From Ch128b sp964527925 (GTDB lineage Bacteria > Bacteroidota > Ignavibacteria > Ch128b): a stretch of DNA of 64,000 nucleotides. The notes under the pieces are model-generated. The model was not told the origin of the DNA. It did not search any database and saw only the letters and a program-made list of their open reading frames with translations. A program made the translations under genes and the position numbers. Shown in pieces: positions 8,887 to 17,794 of this stretch. The DNA is taken from the NCBI GenBank assembly GCA_964527925.1, contig CAZGQO010000011.1:37664-101663 (forward strand), given 5' to 3'. Position 1 is the first letter of the stretch. Each line of letters opens with the position of its first letter.

Positions 8887-9990
8887 TTATTTTAAGTAGA
8901 TCATTTTTTTAACCTGAGCAAAACTACTATTGTTTAGTTTATAAATCAAAAAACCGCTCGATAGGTTAATGTCTAATTGATTCACATCAAAATAAATTTC
9001 ATTTAATCCATTCTTAAGACTTTCAGATTCAAAAATTTTTCTTCCAAGACAATCAAATATTTCTAATTTTAATTTGTCTTGAAGATTTTCTGGAATATAA
9101 ACTTTTATACATGTAATTGAATTAAATGGATTTGGAAAATTCTGGTATAACTCAATATCTGTAATTCTCTCACTAACAACTGACGATACAGTTGCATCAG
9201 CATTTACAACCTGGCCAGCGTTAACCACAACAGCTCTTCTATAAGCACCATTTAATGCAGTTATTGTATAAGTACCTGGTTTAACATCACCAATTGCATA
9301 ATTCTCTTGATATAAATCATCTGAACCGATGTATGGATCATTAAAATTGTAAGTTAAAGCATAAGAAAAAGTTGTGTATGGAGGCCTTGGTTTTGGGTCA
9401 GGGAAAATATCAACTCTAGTGCTGTTCGCTGCATTTGGAATTCTTCCATAAATTGCCCCAGTATTTTTCATACCACACCACAACTCTGGATTTCGTCTAC
9501 TTCTGGGAGTTGAATAATCTGGATAATTCATCCTGATTTCAAAGTGTGAATGCGGTCCAGTTGAATTCCCGGTGTTTCCACTAATTGCAATTGGTTGACC
9601 ACTAAATACAGTTTGATTGGTATTAACCAGTGGTTTTTTGAGATGAAAATATAAAAGATAAATGTTCTGATTATTCCATTGAGATTTAATGATTATATAA
9701 TTTCCAGCACCGTTTGGTTCATAACCATTGATTGTGTCATTTGGATTGTATCCAACGAAATACACAACACCATCTGAAGCTGAAAATACTGTATCATAAA
9801 TGATTGAATAATCTATCCCGGTGTGTGCATAAGAAGGATTTTGAAAATTAGGTTCACCATAAAGATATGAACCATTAGCCTGAATATTATCTTTAACAGG
9901 TCTTTTCAATCTGAAAGATTGAGCATCAGTTTCTGATAAGTACAACACGCTAATAGAAATAAATACTAGCAATAGTATTGATTTACTCAT
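8887..9990 (-). CDS. Secreted M23 (LytM-type) peptidase with T9SS type A sorting domain
   Basis: This 367-residue protein starts with a signal peptide (MSKSILLLVFISISVLYLSETDAQ). The LytM/M23 zinc-peptidase domain spans about residues 50-160. It has the ligand pattern HTGIDYS, a histidine in LLYFHL and GPHSHFEIR, so the catalytic HxxxD and HxH residues are present. A linker leads to a C-terminal sorting domain (about 285-367) with YQNFPNPFN and LEIFDCLGRKIFES, ending in KKMIYLK, typical of type IX cargo. It probably cleaves peptidoglycan cross-bridges or exogenous peptides at the cell surface. No strong ribosome site precedes the ATG. Confidence 0.9.
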   Translation of the reverse strand: MSKSILLLVFISISVLYLSETDAQSFRLKRPVKDNIQANGSYLYGEPNFQNPSYAHTGIDYSIIYDTVFSASDGVVYFVGYNPNDTINGYEPNGAGNYIIIKSQWNNQNIYLLYFHLKKPLVNTNQTVFSGQPIAISGNTGNSTGPHSHFEIRMNYPDYSTPRSRRNPELWCGMKNTGAIYGRIPNAANSTRVDIFPDPKPRPPYTTFSYALTYNFNDPYIGSDDLYQENYAIGDVKPGTYTITALNGAYRRAVVVNAGQVVNADATVSSVVSERITDIELYQNFPNPFNSITCIKVYIPENLQDKLKLEIFDCLGRKIFESESLKNGLNEIYFDVNQLDINLSSGFLIYKLNNSSFAQVKKMIYLK

Positions 9991-10025
9991 TGCGAGTAAT
10001 CAAATATTGTTGATAATGAATACAT

Positions 10026-10060
10026 TTAAATATAAAAAGAGGGACTAAATTAAGTCCCTC
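10026..10060 (-). terminator. Intrinsic terminator after pckA
   Basis: On the minus strand GAGGGACT (10060-10053) pairs with AGTCCCTC (10046-10039) and is followed by TTTTTATATTT. It lies between the end of pckA and the M23 peptidase gene. Confidence 0.8.
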
Positions 10061-10092
10061 ACTTTTCTTGAAAAGAAAAAAGAATTGAAAAA

Positions 10093-11754
10093 TCAATTTT
10101 CAACCTGACTTAATCTTTTTGGTCCGGCGTTTATAACTTCTTTGGGACAACTATCCTGATAAAGTTTGAAGTTCTCAATAAATCTTGCGGCAAGGGCATC
10201 GTATTTACGCCAGTATTCTTTTTTATCGCCCCATGAACTTGCTGGATCAAGAACTTCGGATGGAACATCGGGACAGCTTAATGGTACTTCAAAACCGAAC
10301 AACTTATCTTTTCGATATTCAACATTATCAAATTTACCTTCAAGAGCAGCATTCAAAAGATTTCTCGTGTGCCTTATACTGATTCTCTTCCCAACTCCAA
10401 ATTTTCCACCAACCCAGCCAGTATTAATTAACCAAACCTTGACATTATATTTTAACATTCTTTCTTTTAACATTTGTGCATAGTCAATCGGATGACGAAC
10501 CATGAAGGGTGCACCAAAACAAGCACTGAAAGTAATTTCAGGTTCTATTCCAAGTCCGATCTCCGTTCCTGCAATTTTTGAAGTATATCCACTAATGAAA
10601 TGATATTGTGCCTGCTCTGGTGTTAAACGAGCAATCGGGGGCATTACACCGGATGCATCACAGGTAAGAAAAATTATATTTTTTGGATGGGAATGTACGT
10701 AACCATCAGGAACAATATTAGGAATAAATTCTAATGGATAGGAAGCTCTTGTATTCTCAGTAATTTTATCATCATCCAGATCGATATTTCGAGAAACAGG
10801 ATCAAACACTACATTCTCTAAAATTGTCCCGAATCTTTTTGTACATGAATAAATCTCTGGTTCATTCTCTGGTGAAAGTCTGATAACTTTTGCATAACAT
10901 CCAGCTTCGAAATTAAAAACACCCTGAGAGCTCCAGCCGTGTTCATCATCACCAATTAATTTTCTTTTTGGATCAGCAGAAAGAGTTGTTTTTCCAGTTC
11001 CGCTTAAACCAAAGAATAAAGCAACATCACCTTTTTCACCAACATTAGCAGAGCAATGCATTGGAAGAACATCTTTGAAAGTCAAAAGATAATTCAAAAC
11101 TGTAAACACAGATTTTTTAATTTCACCACCATAAAGAGTATTTGCAATTATTGCCATCCTTGCGCTAAAGTTAATTATGATGGCTGTCTCTGTGCGAGTT
11201 CCATCGATAACTGGATCAACTTTAAATCCAGGTACAGAAATTATCGTAAACTCTGGAACAAACTTTTTGAGTTCATCACGATTATCAATTGTAATGAACA
11301 TATTACGAGCAAAGAGGCTATGCCAGGCTTTTTCTGTTATGATTCTAACTGGTATTCGATACTCTGGATCTGCACATGCATATACATCCTGAACAAATAA
11401 TTCTTCGCCCTGTGCCCAGGCTTGTAGTCTTGTAAAAAGTGAATTAAACTTTTCAAGGCTATATGGTCGATTGTAAATTCCCCACCAGATATTTTTTTCA
11501 GTTGATTCTTCTTTAACAATAAATTTATCAGCAGCAGCTCTGGCAGTATGTTTTCCAGTAAAGACAAGAAGTGGTCCACCTTTTACAAGTTTCCCTTCGT
11601 TACGGAAAATTGCTTCTTCATATAAAGCTTCATCAGGTAAATTCCAGTAAACATGATCAAGATAAGTCAAACCCTGATGTTTCAATCTAAAATCAGAAGC
11701 TAACTCCATTGCTTCTTTTGTTGCTGGAGTGTTGAATTCTAAATATTTGCTCAT
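10093..11754 (-). CDS. pckA: Phosphoenolpyruvate carboxykinase (ATP)
   Basis: It converts oxaloacetate and ATP to phosphoenolpyruvate and CO2, the first committed step of gluconeogenesis. The 553 residues carry the ATP-type signatures: the kinase loop GLSGTGKTTLS (about residue 250), the metal-binding GDDEHGWS, ENTRASYPL and the C-terminal NTGWVGGKFGVGKRI. The ATG at 11754 overlaps the stop of the upstream aminotransferase gene as ATGA and sits 7 bases after GAGGG. The TTG two codons upstream is less likely. Translational coupling with the aminotransferase, which makes or uses oxaloacetate, fits the pathway. Confidence 0.96.
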   Translation of the reverse strand: MSKYLEFNTPATKEAMELASDFRLKHQGLTYLDHVYWNLPDEALYEEAIFRNEGKLVKGGPLLVFTGKHTARAAADKFIVKEESTEKNIWWGIYNRPYSLEKFNSLFTRLQAWAQGEELFVQDVYACADPEYRIPVRIITEKAWHSLFARNMFITIDNRDELKKFVPEFTIISVPGFKVDPVIDGTRTETAIIINFSARMAIIANTLYGGEIKKSVFTVLNYLLTFKDVLPMHCSANVGEKGDVALFFGLSGTGKTTLSADPKRKLIGDDEHGWSSQGVFNFEAGCYAKVIRLSPENEPEIYSCTKRFGTILENVVFDPVSRNIDLDDDKITENTRASYPLEFIPNIVPDGYVHSHPKNIIFLTCDASGVMPPIARLTPEQAQYHFISGYTSKIAGTEIGLGIEPEITFSACFGAPFMVRHPIDYAQMLKERMLKYNVKVWLINTGWVGGKFGVGKRISIRHTRNLLNAALEGKFDNVEYRKDKLFGFEVPLSCPDVPSEVLDPASSWGDKKEYWRKYDALAARFIENFKLYQDSCPKEVINAGPKRLSQVEN

Positions 11755-12968
11755 GCCCAATCCCTCACTAATTTTCTATCGCCAATATAAAGTTCATTGG
11801 GTGCATTAGGATCAATTGCCCATTTAATTCGCTCTATTCCTTCCTGAATTTCTTTTAGTGCACCAGCAAAACTTAATCGAATATAACCTTCAAAACCAAA
11901 TTCAATTCCTGGAACAGTTAGAACCATAACTTTATCAATTAACAATTGAGATAATTTATGTGAGCTTTTTTCGTAAGCTCTGAAATCAGCAAAGCAATAG
12001 AATGTTCCATCCGGTACATTAACTTTAACACCATCAATTGTTCTGAGAAGTGAAACCATTACATTGCGATTGTTTTCGAGAGTGACTCTCAAATTTTCAA
12101 CACTCGATTGAATCCCATTTAATGCACCAACAGCTGCCAACTGTAATACAACTGATGGCCCACCGGTTTGATGGCCCTGAATATTGGTCATTGCTTCAAT
12201 GATTTTTTTATTTGCAACTGCCCAGCCTATTCTAAATCCCGTCATCGCATATTGTTTTGAAACACCGTTTATAATAATCAACTTGGAGTTTTCATCTTTC
12301 TTTTTAGCATATTCCCAGCAATTGATTGGTTTTCTGCCATCAAAAATCAAACGATGATAGATATCATCCATTATTAAGTATAAATCACGCCTTTCGCAGA
12401 AATCAACAATATCAGCAATAAACTCTTCCGAATACATTGCTCCTGATGGATTATTCGGACTATTAATGATGATTGCCTTTGTATAACTTCCAACTCTTTG
12501 TTCAATATCTTGAATTCTTGGATAAAAAGAACCGTCTTCAGGATAAACTGGGACTCCAATTCCGCCACATAATTTAGCCATCTCGGGATAACTCACCCAG
12601 TATGGTGCTGGATACAAAACTTCTTCCTGAGGATTTAAAATCGCTTGAAGAGCAACCATAATTGCCTGCTTTGCACCACTTGAAGCAGCAACATTTTCTG
12701 GTGCAACTCTTCTATTGTAGAATTCTTCAGTGTATCTTATGATTGCTTTTTTAAGTGCTGGTATTCCATCGGGTGGGACATATCTAACTTCACCAGTATT
12801 AAGATTTTGTACTGCAGCGATTATTGCGTCAATTGGAGCTCGGCTTTTTGGTTCACCTACACTGAAATTTATTACTGGTTCTCCTTTTTCTCTAAGTATC
12901 TGTGCTTTCTCATTTAAAACAAGTGTAGGCGAAGCTTGAATGTTTTTAGCAATATAACTTAAACTCAT
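11751..12968 (-). CDS. aspC: Pyridoxal-phosphate aminotransferase, aspartate aminotransferase type
   Basis: This is a fold-type I aminotransferase of 405 residues. PLP-binding features include ASSGAKQAIMVALQA, INSPNNPSGAMYS, the DDIYHRL segment and the Schiff-base lysine in NGVSKQYAMTGFRIGW. The C-terminal GYIRLSFA supplies the substrate-carboxylate arginine. It is most like class Ib aspartate aminotransferases, interconverting aspartate and oxaloacetate. Coupling to pckA through an ATGA overlap supports an oxaloacetate role. Substrate specificity within class I/II is otherwise uncertain. The ATG at 12968 follows AAGGG. Confidence 0.88.
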   Translation of the reverse strand: MSLSYIAKNIQASPTLVLNEKAQILREKGEPVINFSVGEPKSRAPIDAIIAAVQNLNTGEVRYVPPDGIPALKKAIIRYTEEFYNRRVAPENVAASSGAKQAIMVALQAILNPQEEVLYPAPYWVSYPEMAKLCGGIGVPVYPEDGSFYPRIQDIEQRVGSYTKAIIINSPNNPSGAMYSEEFIADIVDFCERRDLYLIMDDIYHRLIFDGRKPINCWEYAKKKDENSKLIIINGVSKQYAMTGFRIGWAVANKKIIEAMTNIQGHQTGGPSVVLQLAAVGALNGIQSSVENLRVTLENNRNVMVSLLRTIDGVKVNVPDGTFYCFADFRAYEKSSHKLSQLLIDKVMVLTVPGIEFGFEGYIRLSFAGALKEIQEGIERIKWAIDPNAPNELYIGDRKLVRDWA

Positions 12969-13147
12969 ACTTCTACCCTTGAAATTTTTTGTGAGAGGAT
13001 AATAACAAAGCAGGACTTAAGAGTTAGCATAAATTTTATAAAATTAGCCGTATTTTTATTGGCTGTAATTTAATTCAAAAACAAAATCAACACTTTAAAA
13101 ATAATCAATACATGAAACAGTACAAACAGAGAACTCAAGGAAGTGAA

Positions 13148-13705
13148 CTACACTTCCATTATCTCTTTTTCTTTGTGTTCTAAAAGTTCATCAATCAATT
13201 TAATATACTTATCAGTTAATTTTTGAACTTCGTTTTCAGCCCGTTTTCTATCGTCTTCTGATAAATGTTCTTCTTTCTCCATTTTTTTGAGATGTTCAAT
13301 TGCATCTCTTCTTACATTGCGAACTGCAATTCGACCTTCTTCAGCAAATTTTTTGCAGAGTTTAACGAGATCTTTTCTTCTTTCTTCAGTGAGAGGAGGA
13401 ATTGGAATTCTCAAAACATTTCCATCATTCAAGGGATTTAATCCGAGTTCGGAAGTTAAAATTGCTTTTTCAATCGATTGAAGAGCTGATTTATCCCATG
13501 GTTGAACAACCAGAGTATGAACATCAGCGACAGAAACATTTGCAATTTGATTTAAGGGAAGAACTGAACCATAATACTCAGCTTTGATTCCATCCAGTAG
13601 TGCAGTTGTAGCTTTGCCAGTACGAATTTTTGCAAATTCCTGTCGGACAAACTCTACCGACTTTTTCATTTTTTCTTCTGTTTCTTTCAAAACTTTATTC
13701 ACCAT
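13148..13705 (-). CDS. frr: Ribosome recycling factor
   Basis: It splits post-termination ribosomes together with EF-G. The 185 residues show the full RRF pattern: an N-terminal three-helix segment (ETEEKMKKSVEFVRQEFAKIRTGKA), the central beta domain (YYGSVLPLNQIANVSV, DNVLRIPIPPLTEERRKDL-like region) and the C-terminal helix with VRRDAIEHLKK. It is the last gene of the rplM-rpsI-rpsB-tsf-pyrH-frr cluster, 17 bases after pyrH. The ATG at 13705 follows GAGG. Confidence 0.97.
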   Translation of the reverse strand: MVNKVLKETEEKMKKSVEFVRQEFAKIRTGKATTALLDGIKAEYYGSVLPLNQIANVSVADVHTLVVQPWDKSALQSIEKAILTSELGLNPLNDGNVLRIPIPPLTEERRKDLVKLCKKFAEEGRIAVRNVRRDAIEHLKKMEKEEHLSEDDRKRAENEVQKLTDKYIKLIDELLEHKEKEIMEV

Positions 13706-13722
13706 TGTTAACCTCGAATTTA

Positions 13723-14454
13723 TTAGTGAGTTTTAACTTCGAGATCTACTTTTGTTCCTATCTTCTCACCAAGGATAATTCTTTTCAAATTACCTGGAAC
13801 ATTCATATTGAAAACAATAATGGGAATTTTATTTTCCCGACATAAGGTGAATGCCGTTAAATCCATTACACGAAGACCTAACCTTATCACATCTGAATAA
13901 TTTATTTCATTAAATTTTACAGCATCTTTATTTTTTTCTGGATCGGAATCATAAATGCCGTCAACTCTTGTTCCTTTCAAGATAACATCAGCTTTAATTT
14001 CAATTGCCCTTAAAGCTGCTGCAGTATCAGTCGTGAAATATGGATGTCCCGTTCCGGCACCTAAAATTATAACCCTGCCTTTTTCAAGATGTCTTATGGC
14101 TCTTCTGCGAATATATGGTTCAGCAATTTCTTCGATTCTAATAGCAGAAAGTAATCTTGTATGAATGTTTCTTTGTTCGAGAGTACTTTGTAATGCGAGT
14201 GAATTAATTAAAGTTGCAAGCATTCCCATTTGATCACCGGTAACCTGATCAAATCCTTGTTGTGTACCTGCAACACCACGGAAAATATTTCCACCGCCAA
14301 TAACTATTGCAATCTCAACACCTAGATTTTTAACTGCAATGATTTCATCTGCAAGACGAGCTAAAACATTTGGATCAATTCCAAACTTTTTTTCACCTAA
14401 TAAGTCTTCACCGCTCAGTTTGAGTAAAATTCTTTTATATTTTACATCAGACAT
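13723..14454 (-). CDS. pyrH: Uridylate kinase
   Basis: It phosphorylates UMP to UDP in pyrimidine nucleotide synthesis. The 243 residues have the amino-acid-kinase signatures ILLKLSGEDLLG at the N-terminus, IVIGGGNIFRG and GTGHPYFTTDTAAALRA, and TRVDGIYDSDP. The length is normal for the hexameric bacterial PyrH. Its ATG overlaps the tsf stop by one base (TAATG), so it is translationally coupled within the tsf-frr unit. Confidence 0.97.
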   Translation of the reverse strand: MSDVKYKRILLKLSGEDLLGEKKFGIDPNVLARLADEIIAVKNLGVEIAIVIGGGNIFRGVAGTQQGFDQVTGDQMGMLATLINSLALQSTLEQRNIHTRLLSAIRIEEIAEPYIRRRAIRHLEKGRVIILGAGTGHPYFTTDTAAALRAIEIKADVILKGTRVDGIYDSDPEKNKDAVKFNEINYSDVIRLGLRVMDLTAFTLCRENKIPIIVFNMNVPGNLKRIILGEKIGTKVDLEVKTH

Positions 14455-15320
14455 TATTTATTCTCATCGGCAAGATGAAATCTGATAAATTTTTTGACGG
14501 TTACATCAGTTGAATTTTCTGTATTAAAATTTTTTAATAGCTCACCAACTGATTTTGAACCATCTTTTATGAATGGCTGCTCAAGTAGACAATTTTCCTG
14601 GAAATATTTATCCAATTTACCTTGTGCAATTCTATCAAGTACCTGTTCTGGTTTTCCTTCGTTACGAGCTTGAGTTTTATAAATCTCAATTTCTTTTTCA
14701 ATCAATGCTTTATCAACCTGATCTCTTGAAATGGTCATCGGTTTCATTGCTGCTACCTGCATTGCAATATCACGAGCAAAAGTGTTGAAAGTCTCTGGTA
14801 ATGGTTTAGTGTACTCAAAGATTACAAGTACACCCAATTTTGAACCGGGATGAATATAATCTACTATAGAACCATTTTCTATACTTACTTTTCTAAATCT
14901 TGATACTTGAATCTTTTCACCGATTTTTCCAATTGCCTCATTCACTAAGTCGTTAACTGTTAAGCCATCGACTTTAGCGGAATTTAATTCATCAAGATTT
15001 GAAAAGTTATTGTTAATCACTAAATCAGCGACCGTATTGACGAGTTGATTGAAAACATCACTTCGAGCCACAAAATCAGTTTCACAATTGACTTCAACGA
15101 TTGCAGCAGTTTTTCTATCTGAATATAGTCTTGTAACAACTAAACCTTCATTTGCTGTTCTTTCAGCTCTTTTTGCAGCTACGGCAGCACCTTTTTTTCT
15201 TAGATACTCAATAGCTTTTTCAAAATCACCACCAGTTTCTTCGAGAGCTTTCTTACAATCCATCATTCCGGCACCAGTTTTCTCTCGAAGTTGTTTAACT
15301 AATTCAGCAGTTACAGCCAT
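14454..15320 (-). CDS. tsf: Translation elongation factor Ts
   Basis: It recycles EF-Tu-GDP to EF-Tu-GTP. The N-terminal UBA-like domain reads VKQLREKTGAGMMDCKKALE, followed by the core signature VVEVNCETDFVA-like segment (AAIVEVNCETDFVARSD) and the second repeat HPGSKLGVLVIFE. Its 288 residues match the usual length. The ATG at 15320 follows AGGAGT. It lies 21 bases after rpsB and is coupled to pyrH by a one-base overlap. Confidence 0.97.
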   Translation of the reverse strand: MAVTAELVKQLREKTGAGMMDCKKALEETGGDFEKAIEYLRKKGAAVAAKRAERTANEGLVVTRLYSDRKTAAIVEVNCETDFVARSDVFNQLVNTVADLVINNNFSNLDELNSAKVDGLTVNDLVNEAIGKIGEKIQVSRFRKVSIENGSIVDYIHPGSKLGVLVIFEYTKPLPETFNTFARDIAMQVAAMKPMTISRDQVDKALIEKEIEIYKTQARNEGKPEQVLDRIAQGKLDKYFQENCLLEQPFIKDGSKSVGELLKNFNTENSTDVTVKKFIRFHLADENK

Positions 15321-15341
15321 TTTTTCTACTCCTACATAAAA

Positions 15342-16088
15342 TTAATTTGCTTCTGAAATTTTGCTTTCTTTATCTGATTCAGATTCCTGCTCTGCTAAAA
15401 TTTCTTTTGCTCTTTGCTGACCTTCAATAATTTTATCAGCCATTAATCTCACAATCAAATCAATTGTTCTGACTGAATCATCATTGGCTGGAATGATATA
15501 GTCAATTCCATCTGGATCACAATTAGTATCTACAATTGCAAAAACAGGAATACCTAATCTATTTGCTTCTTTAACAGCAATGTGTTCTTTTTTAATATCA
15601 ACAATAAATAGAGCACCGGGTAATCTTGTTAATTCACGGACACCTTCAAAAACCTTTTCTAATTTTTCCTTTTCACGAGTTAAAATTAATCTCTCTTTTT
15701 TGATCATTCTATCGAAGGTGCCATCGGTCATCATTTTTTCTATGTTCTGCAGACGTTTGATGGACTTACGAATGGTTGTAAAATTAGTCAACATACCACC
15801 GAGCCATCTTTCATTGACCCCGTGCATACCACATCTTTGTGCTTCTCTTTTAATAATATCTTTTGCTTGTTGTTTAGTTCCAACGAAAAGAACTTTCTTA
15901 CCTTCGGCAGCAATTTTTTCCATTGCATCTGCAGCAACAGCCAAAAGTCTTTTAGTTTTATTTAAATCGATAATGTGAATCCCATTTTTTTCCATGAAGA
16001 TGTAAGGTTTCATTTTGGGATTCCATCGGCGGGTTAGATGCCCATAATGTGCACCAGCGGCTAAAAGTTCTTGTAATCCTATTTCCAC
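15342..16088 (-). CDS. rpsB: 30S ribosomal protein S2
   Basis: A small-subunit ribosomal protein of 248 residues. It has the S2 signatures LLAAGAHYGHLTRRWNPKMKPYIF (read in part), VLFVGTKQQAKD, NERWLGGMLTNF and PVFAIVDTNCDPDGIDYIIPANDDS. The start is a GTG at 16088, nine bases after AAGGAG. The 112 bases between rpsI and rpsB contain no recognised gene and may hold the rpsB-tsf promoter. Confidence 0.97.
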   Translation of the reverse strand: MEIGLQELLAAGAHYGHLTRRWNPKMKPYIFMEKNGIHIIDLNKTKRLLAVAADAMEKIAAEGKKVLFVGTKQQAKDIIKREAQRCGMHGVNERWLGGMLTNFTTIRKSIKRLQNIEKMMTDGTFDRMIKKERLILTREKEKLEKVFEGVRELTRLPGALFIVDIKKEHIAVKEANRLGIPVFAIVDTNCDPDGIDYIIPANDDSVRTIDLIVRLMADKIIEGQQRAKEILAEQESESDKESKISEAN

Positions 16089-16200
16089 GATTAATTACTC
16101 CTTACTTGTTGTTAAACTTCTACTCGTTTCATCTTTGTTCGAGATCCTTCAAAAGGACACACTCAAACAAATCCACGAGTATGCTCTGTTAAATAAACTA

Positions 16201-16593
16201 TTAACGTTTGGAGAACTGGAATCTCTTTCGAGCTTTCGGTTGGCCGTATTTTTTACGTTCGACCATTCGAGGATCTCGAGTGAGATATCCTAATTTTCTC
16301 AATTGAGGACGATAGTCTGGGTTCATTAAAACCAGAGCTCTTGCAATACCAAGAGATATCGCTCCAACCTGACCAGTTATACCACCACCCTTAACATTCA
16401 CAGAAAAATCGTATTTATTTTCTGCGTCAACCGCTTTAAGAGGTTCAAATGCTTTTAAGTAATCAAATTGAGTTGGAAAATATTCTTTGATATCTTTACC
16501 ATTAACAATAATTTTTGATGTATCCTTTGCAGGTCTAATAATTACTCTTGCAACTGATGTTTTTCTTCGTCCAACGGCAATTTTATCAGTCAT
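16201..16593 (-). CDS. rpsI: 30S ribosomal protein S9
   Basis: A small-subunit ribosomal protein of 130 residues. The N-terminus AVGRRKTSVARVI, the internal VKGGGITGQVGAISLGIARAL and the basic tail ending KARKRFQFSKR are diagnostic; the terminal KR contacts P-site tRNA. It follows rplM by 13 bases, the universal L13-S9 pair. GGGAG precedes the ATG. Confidence 0.98.
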   Translation of the reverse strand: MTDKIAVGRRKTSVARVIIRPAKDTSKIIVNGKDIKEYFPTQFDYLKAFEPLKAVDAENKYDFSVNVKGGGITGQVGAISLGIARALVLMNPDYRPQLRKLGYLTRDPRMVERKKYGQPKARKRFQFSKR

Positions 16594-16606
16594 TAGTTAC
16601 TCCCGA

Positions 16607-17047
16607 CTAAAAAGTTAATACTTCTGGTTTTTGAGCCTGATGAGGATGATTTTCACCGGCATAGACTTTTAATTTTTTAACTATTCTTCTTCCGAGACGA
16701 CCTTTGGGCAGCATTCCTTTTACTGCGTGTTCAATGATAAATTCAGGATGCTTTTTCAAGTACTCTTTGAAAGAAGTAAACTTTGCACCACCAGGATAGC
16801 CTGAATAACGGAAATAAGTCTTCAATTCTTCTCTTTTACCAGTCATCCGTACTTTATCTGCATTGATAACAATGACATAATCCCCGCAATCGATATGGGG
16901 AGTAAAAATTGGTTTGTGTTTTCCTCTTAAAATTCGAGCAATTTTGGATGCTAATCGACCAAGTATTTGATCTTTAGCATCTACCACATACCATTTTTTT
17001 TCAACATCAACTTCTTTGGCAGATCTGGTTATTTTTTCTTGTTTCAA
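16607..17047 (-). CDS. rplM: 50S ribosomal protein L13
   Basis: A large-subunit ribosomal protein of 146 residues. It has the L13 core WYVVDAKDQILGRLASKIA, GDYVIVINADKVRMTG, and AVKGMLPKGRLGRR with YAGENHPHQAQKP. The start is a TTG at 17047, supported by a perfect AGGAGG eight bases upstream. It is the first gene of the translation cluster. Confidence 0.98.
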   Translation of the reverse strand: MKQEKITRSAKEVDVEKKWYVVDAKDQILGRLASKIARILRGKHKPIFTPHIDCGDYVIVINADKVRMTGKREELKTYFRYSGYPGGAKFTSFKEYLKKHPEFIIEHAVKGMLPKGRLGRRIVKKLKVYAGENHPHQAQKPEVLTF

Positions 17048-17148
17048 TGATTATTCCTCCTGAATCAATACTTTTATTCAATATTTAGCTTACAAAGTTA
17101 AAGAAAATTTGATGGATTGTCAAAGTTGGGTAATGGAATTTTTCTTTT

Positions 17149-17787
17149 TCAAACTCCCCTGGTTTCTGGATGCCAGATATATTTATGTAATTGAATTTGA
17201 AAACGAACTGGTAATTTATCTTCAAGAATCCATGCAGCTAATTCAATATTTTGCAACTGACCGAATACACAACCCATCAAAATTTTACATTTAGCTGGTA
17301 AATTATAATCATAAATTATCTTCTTAGCCCATTCATAATCTTCACGAGAGCCAATTACGAATTTTATTTCATAAGTTGGTTTTAAATAGTCAATGTTTGA
17401 ATAAAGATTCCTTTTCATCATGCCAGATGATGGAGTTTTTAAGTCCATGATAATTGTTACTCTGGGGTCAACATCTTTAATAGACAAACTTCCACTTGTC
17501 TCGAGTAAAACATGGAAACCTTCATCACAGAGGCGTTTTAATAATTCAAGAGATTCTTTTTGAACCAGTGGTTCACCGCCAGTTACTTCCACAAGATTAC
17601 AATTGTAAGATTTTACTTTACTTAGGATTTCATCAATGGTAAATTCTTCTCCTTCATAAAAGGAATATTCAGTATCGCAATAAGTACATCTTAAATTACA
17701 ATAAGTTAATCTGATAAAAACACAGGGTAATCCAGCAAAGCTTGATTCTCCCTGAATGCTGTAAAAAATTTCGTTTACTTTTAACAT
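17149..17787 (-). CDS. queE: 7-carboxy-7-deazaguanine synthase (radical SAM)
   Basis: It converts carboxy-tetrahydropterin to 7-carboxy-7-deazaguanine in queuosine precursor synthesis. The 212 residues begin NEIFYSIQGESSFAG, then have the iron-sulfur motif CNLRCTYCDTEYSF (CxxxCxxC when counted from Cys-N) and the GGEPL radical-SAM motif in VEVTGGEPLVQ. It starts 7 bases after the sensor-kinase gene, so it probably shares that transcript. No other queuosine genes are in the window. Confidence 0.93.
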   Translation of the reverse strand: MLKVNEIFYSIQGESSFAGLPCVFIRLTYCNLRCTYCDTEYSFYEGEEFTIDEILSKVKSYNCNLVEVTGGEPLVQKESLELLKRLCDEGFHVLLETSGSLSIKDVDPRVTIIMDLKTPSSGMMKRNLYSNIDYLKPTYEIKFVIGSREDYEWAKKIIYDYNLPAKCKILMGCVFGQLQNIELAAWILEDKLPVRFQIQLHKYIWHPETRGV

Positions 17788-17794
17788 AACTTAT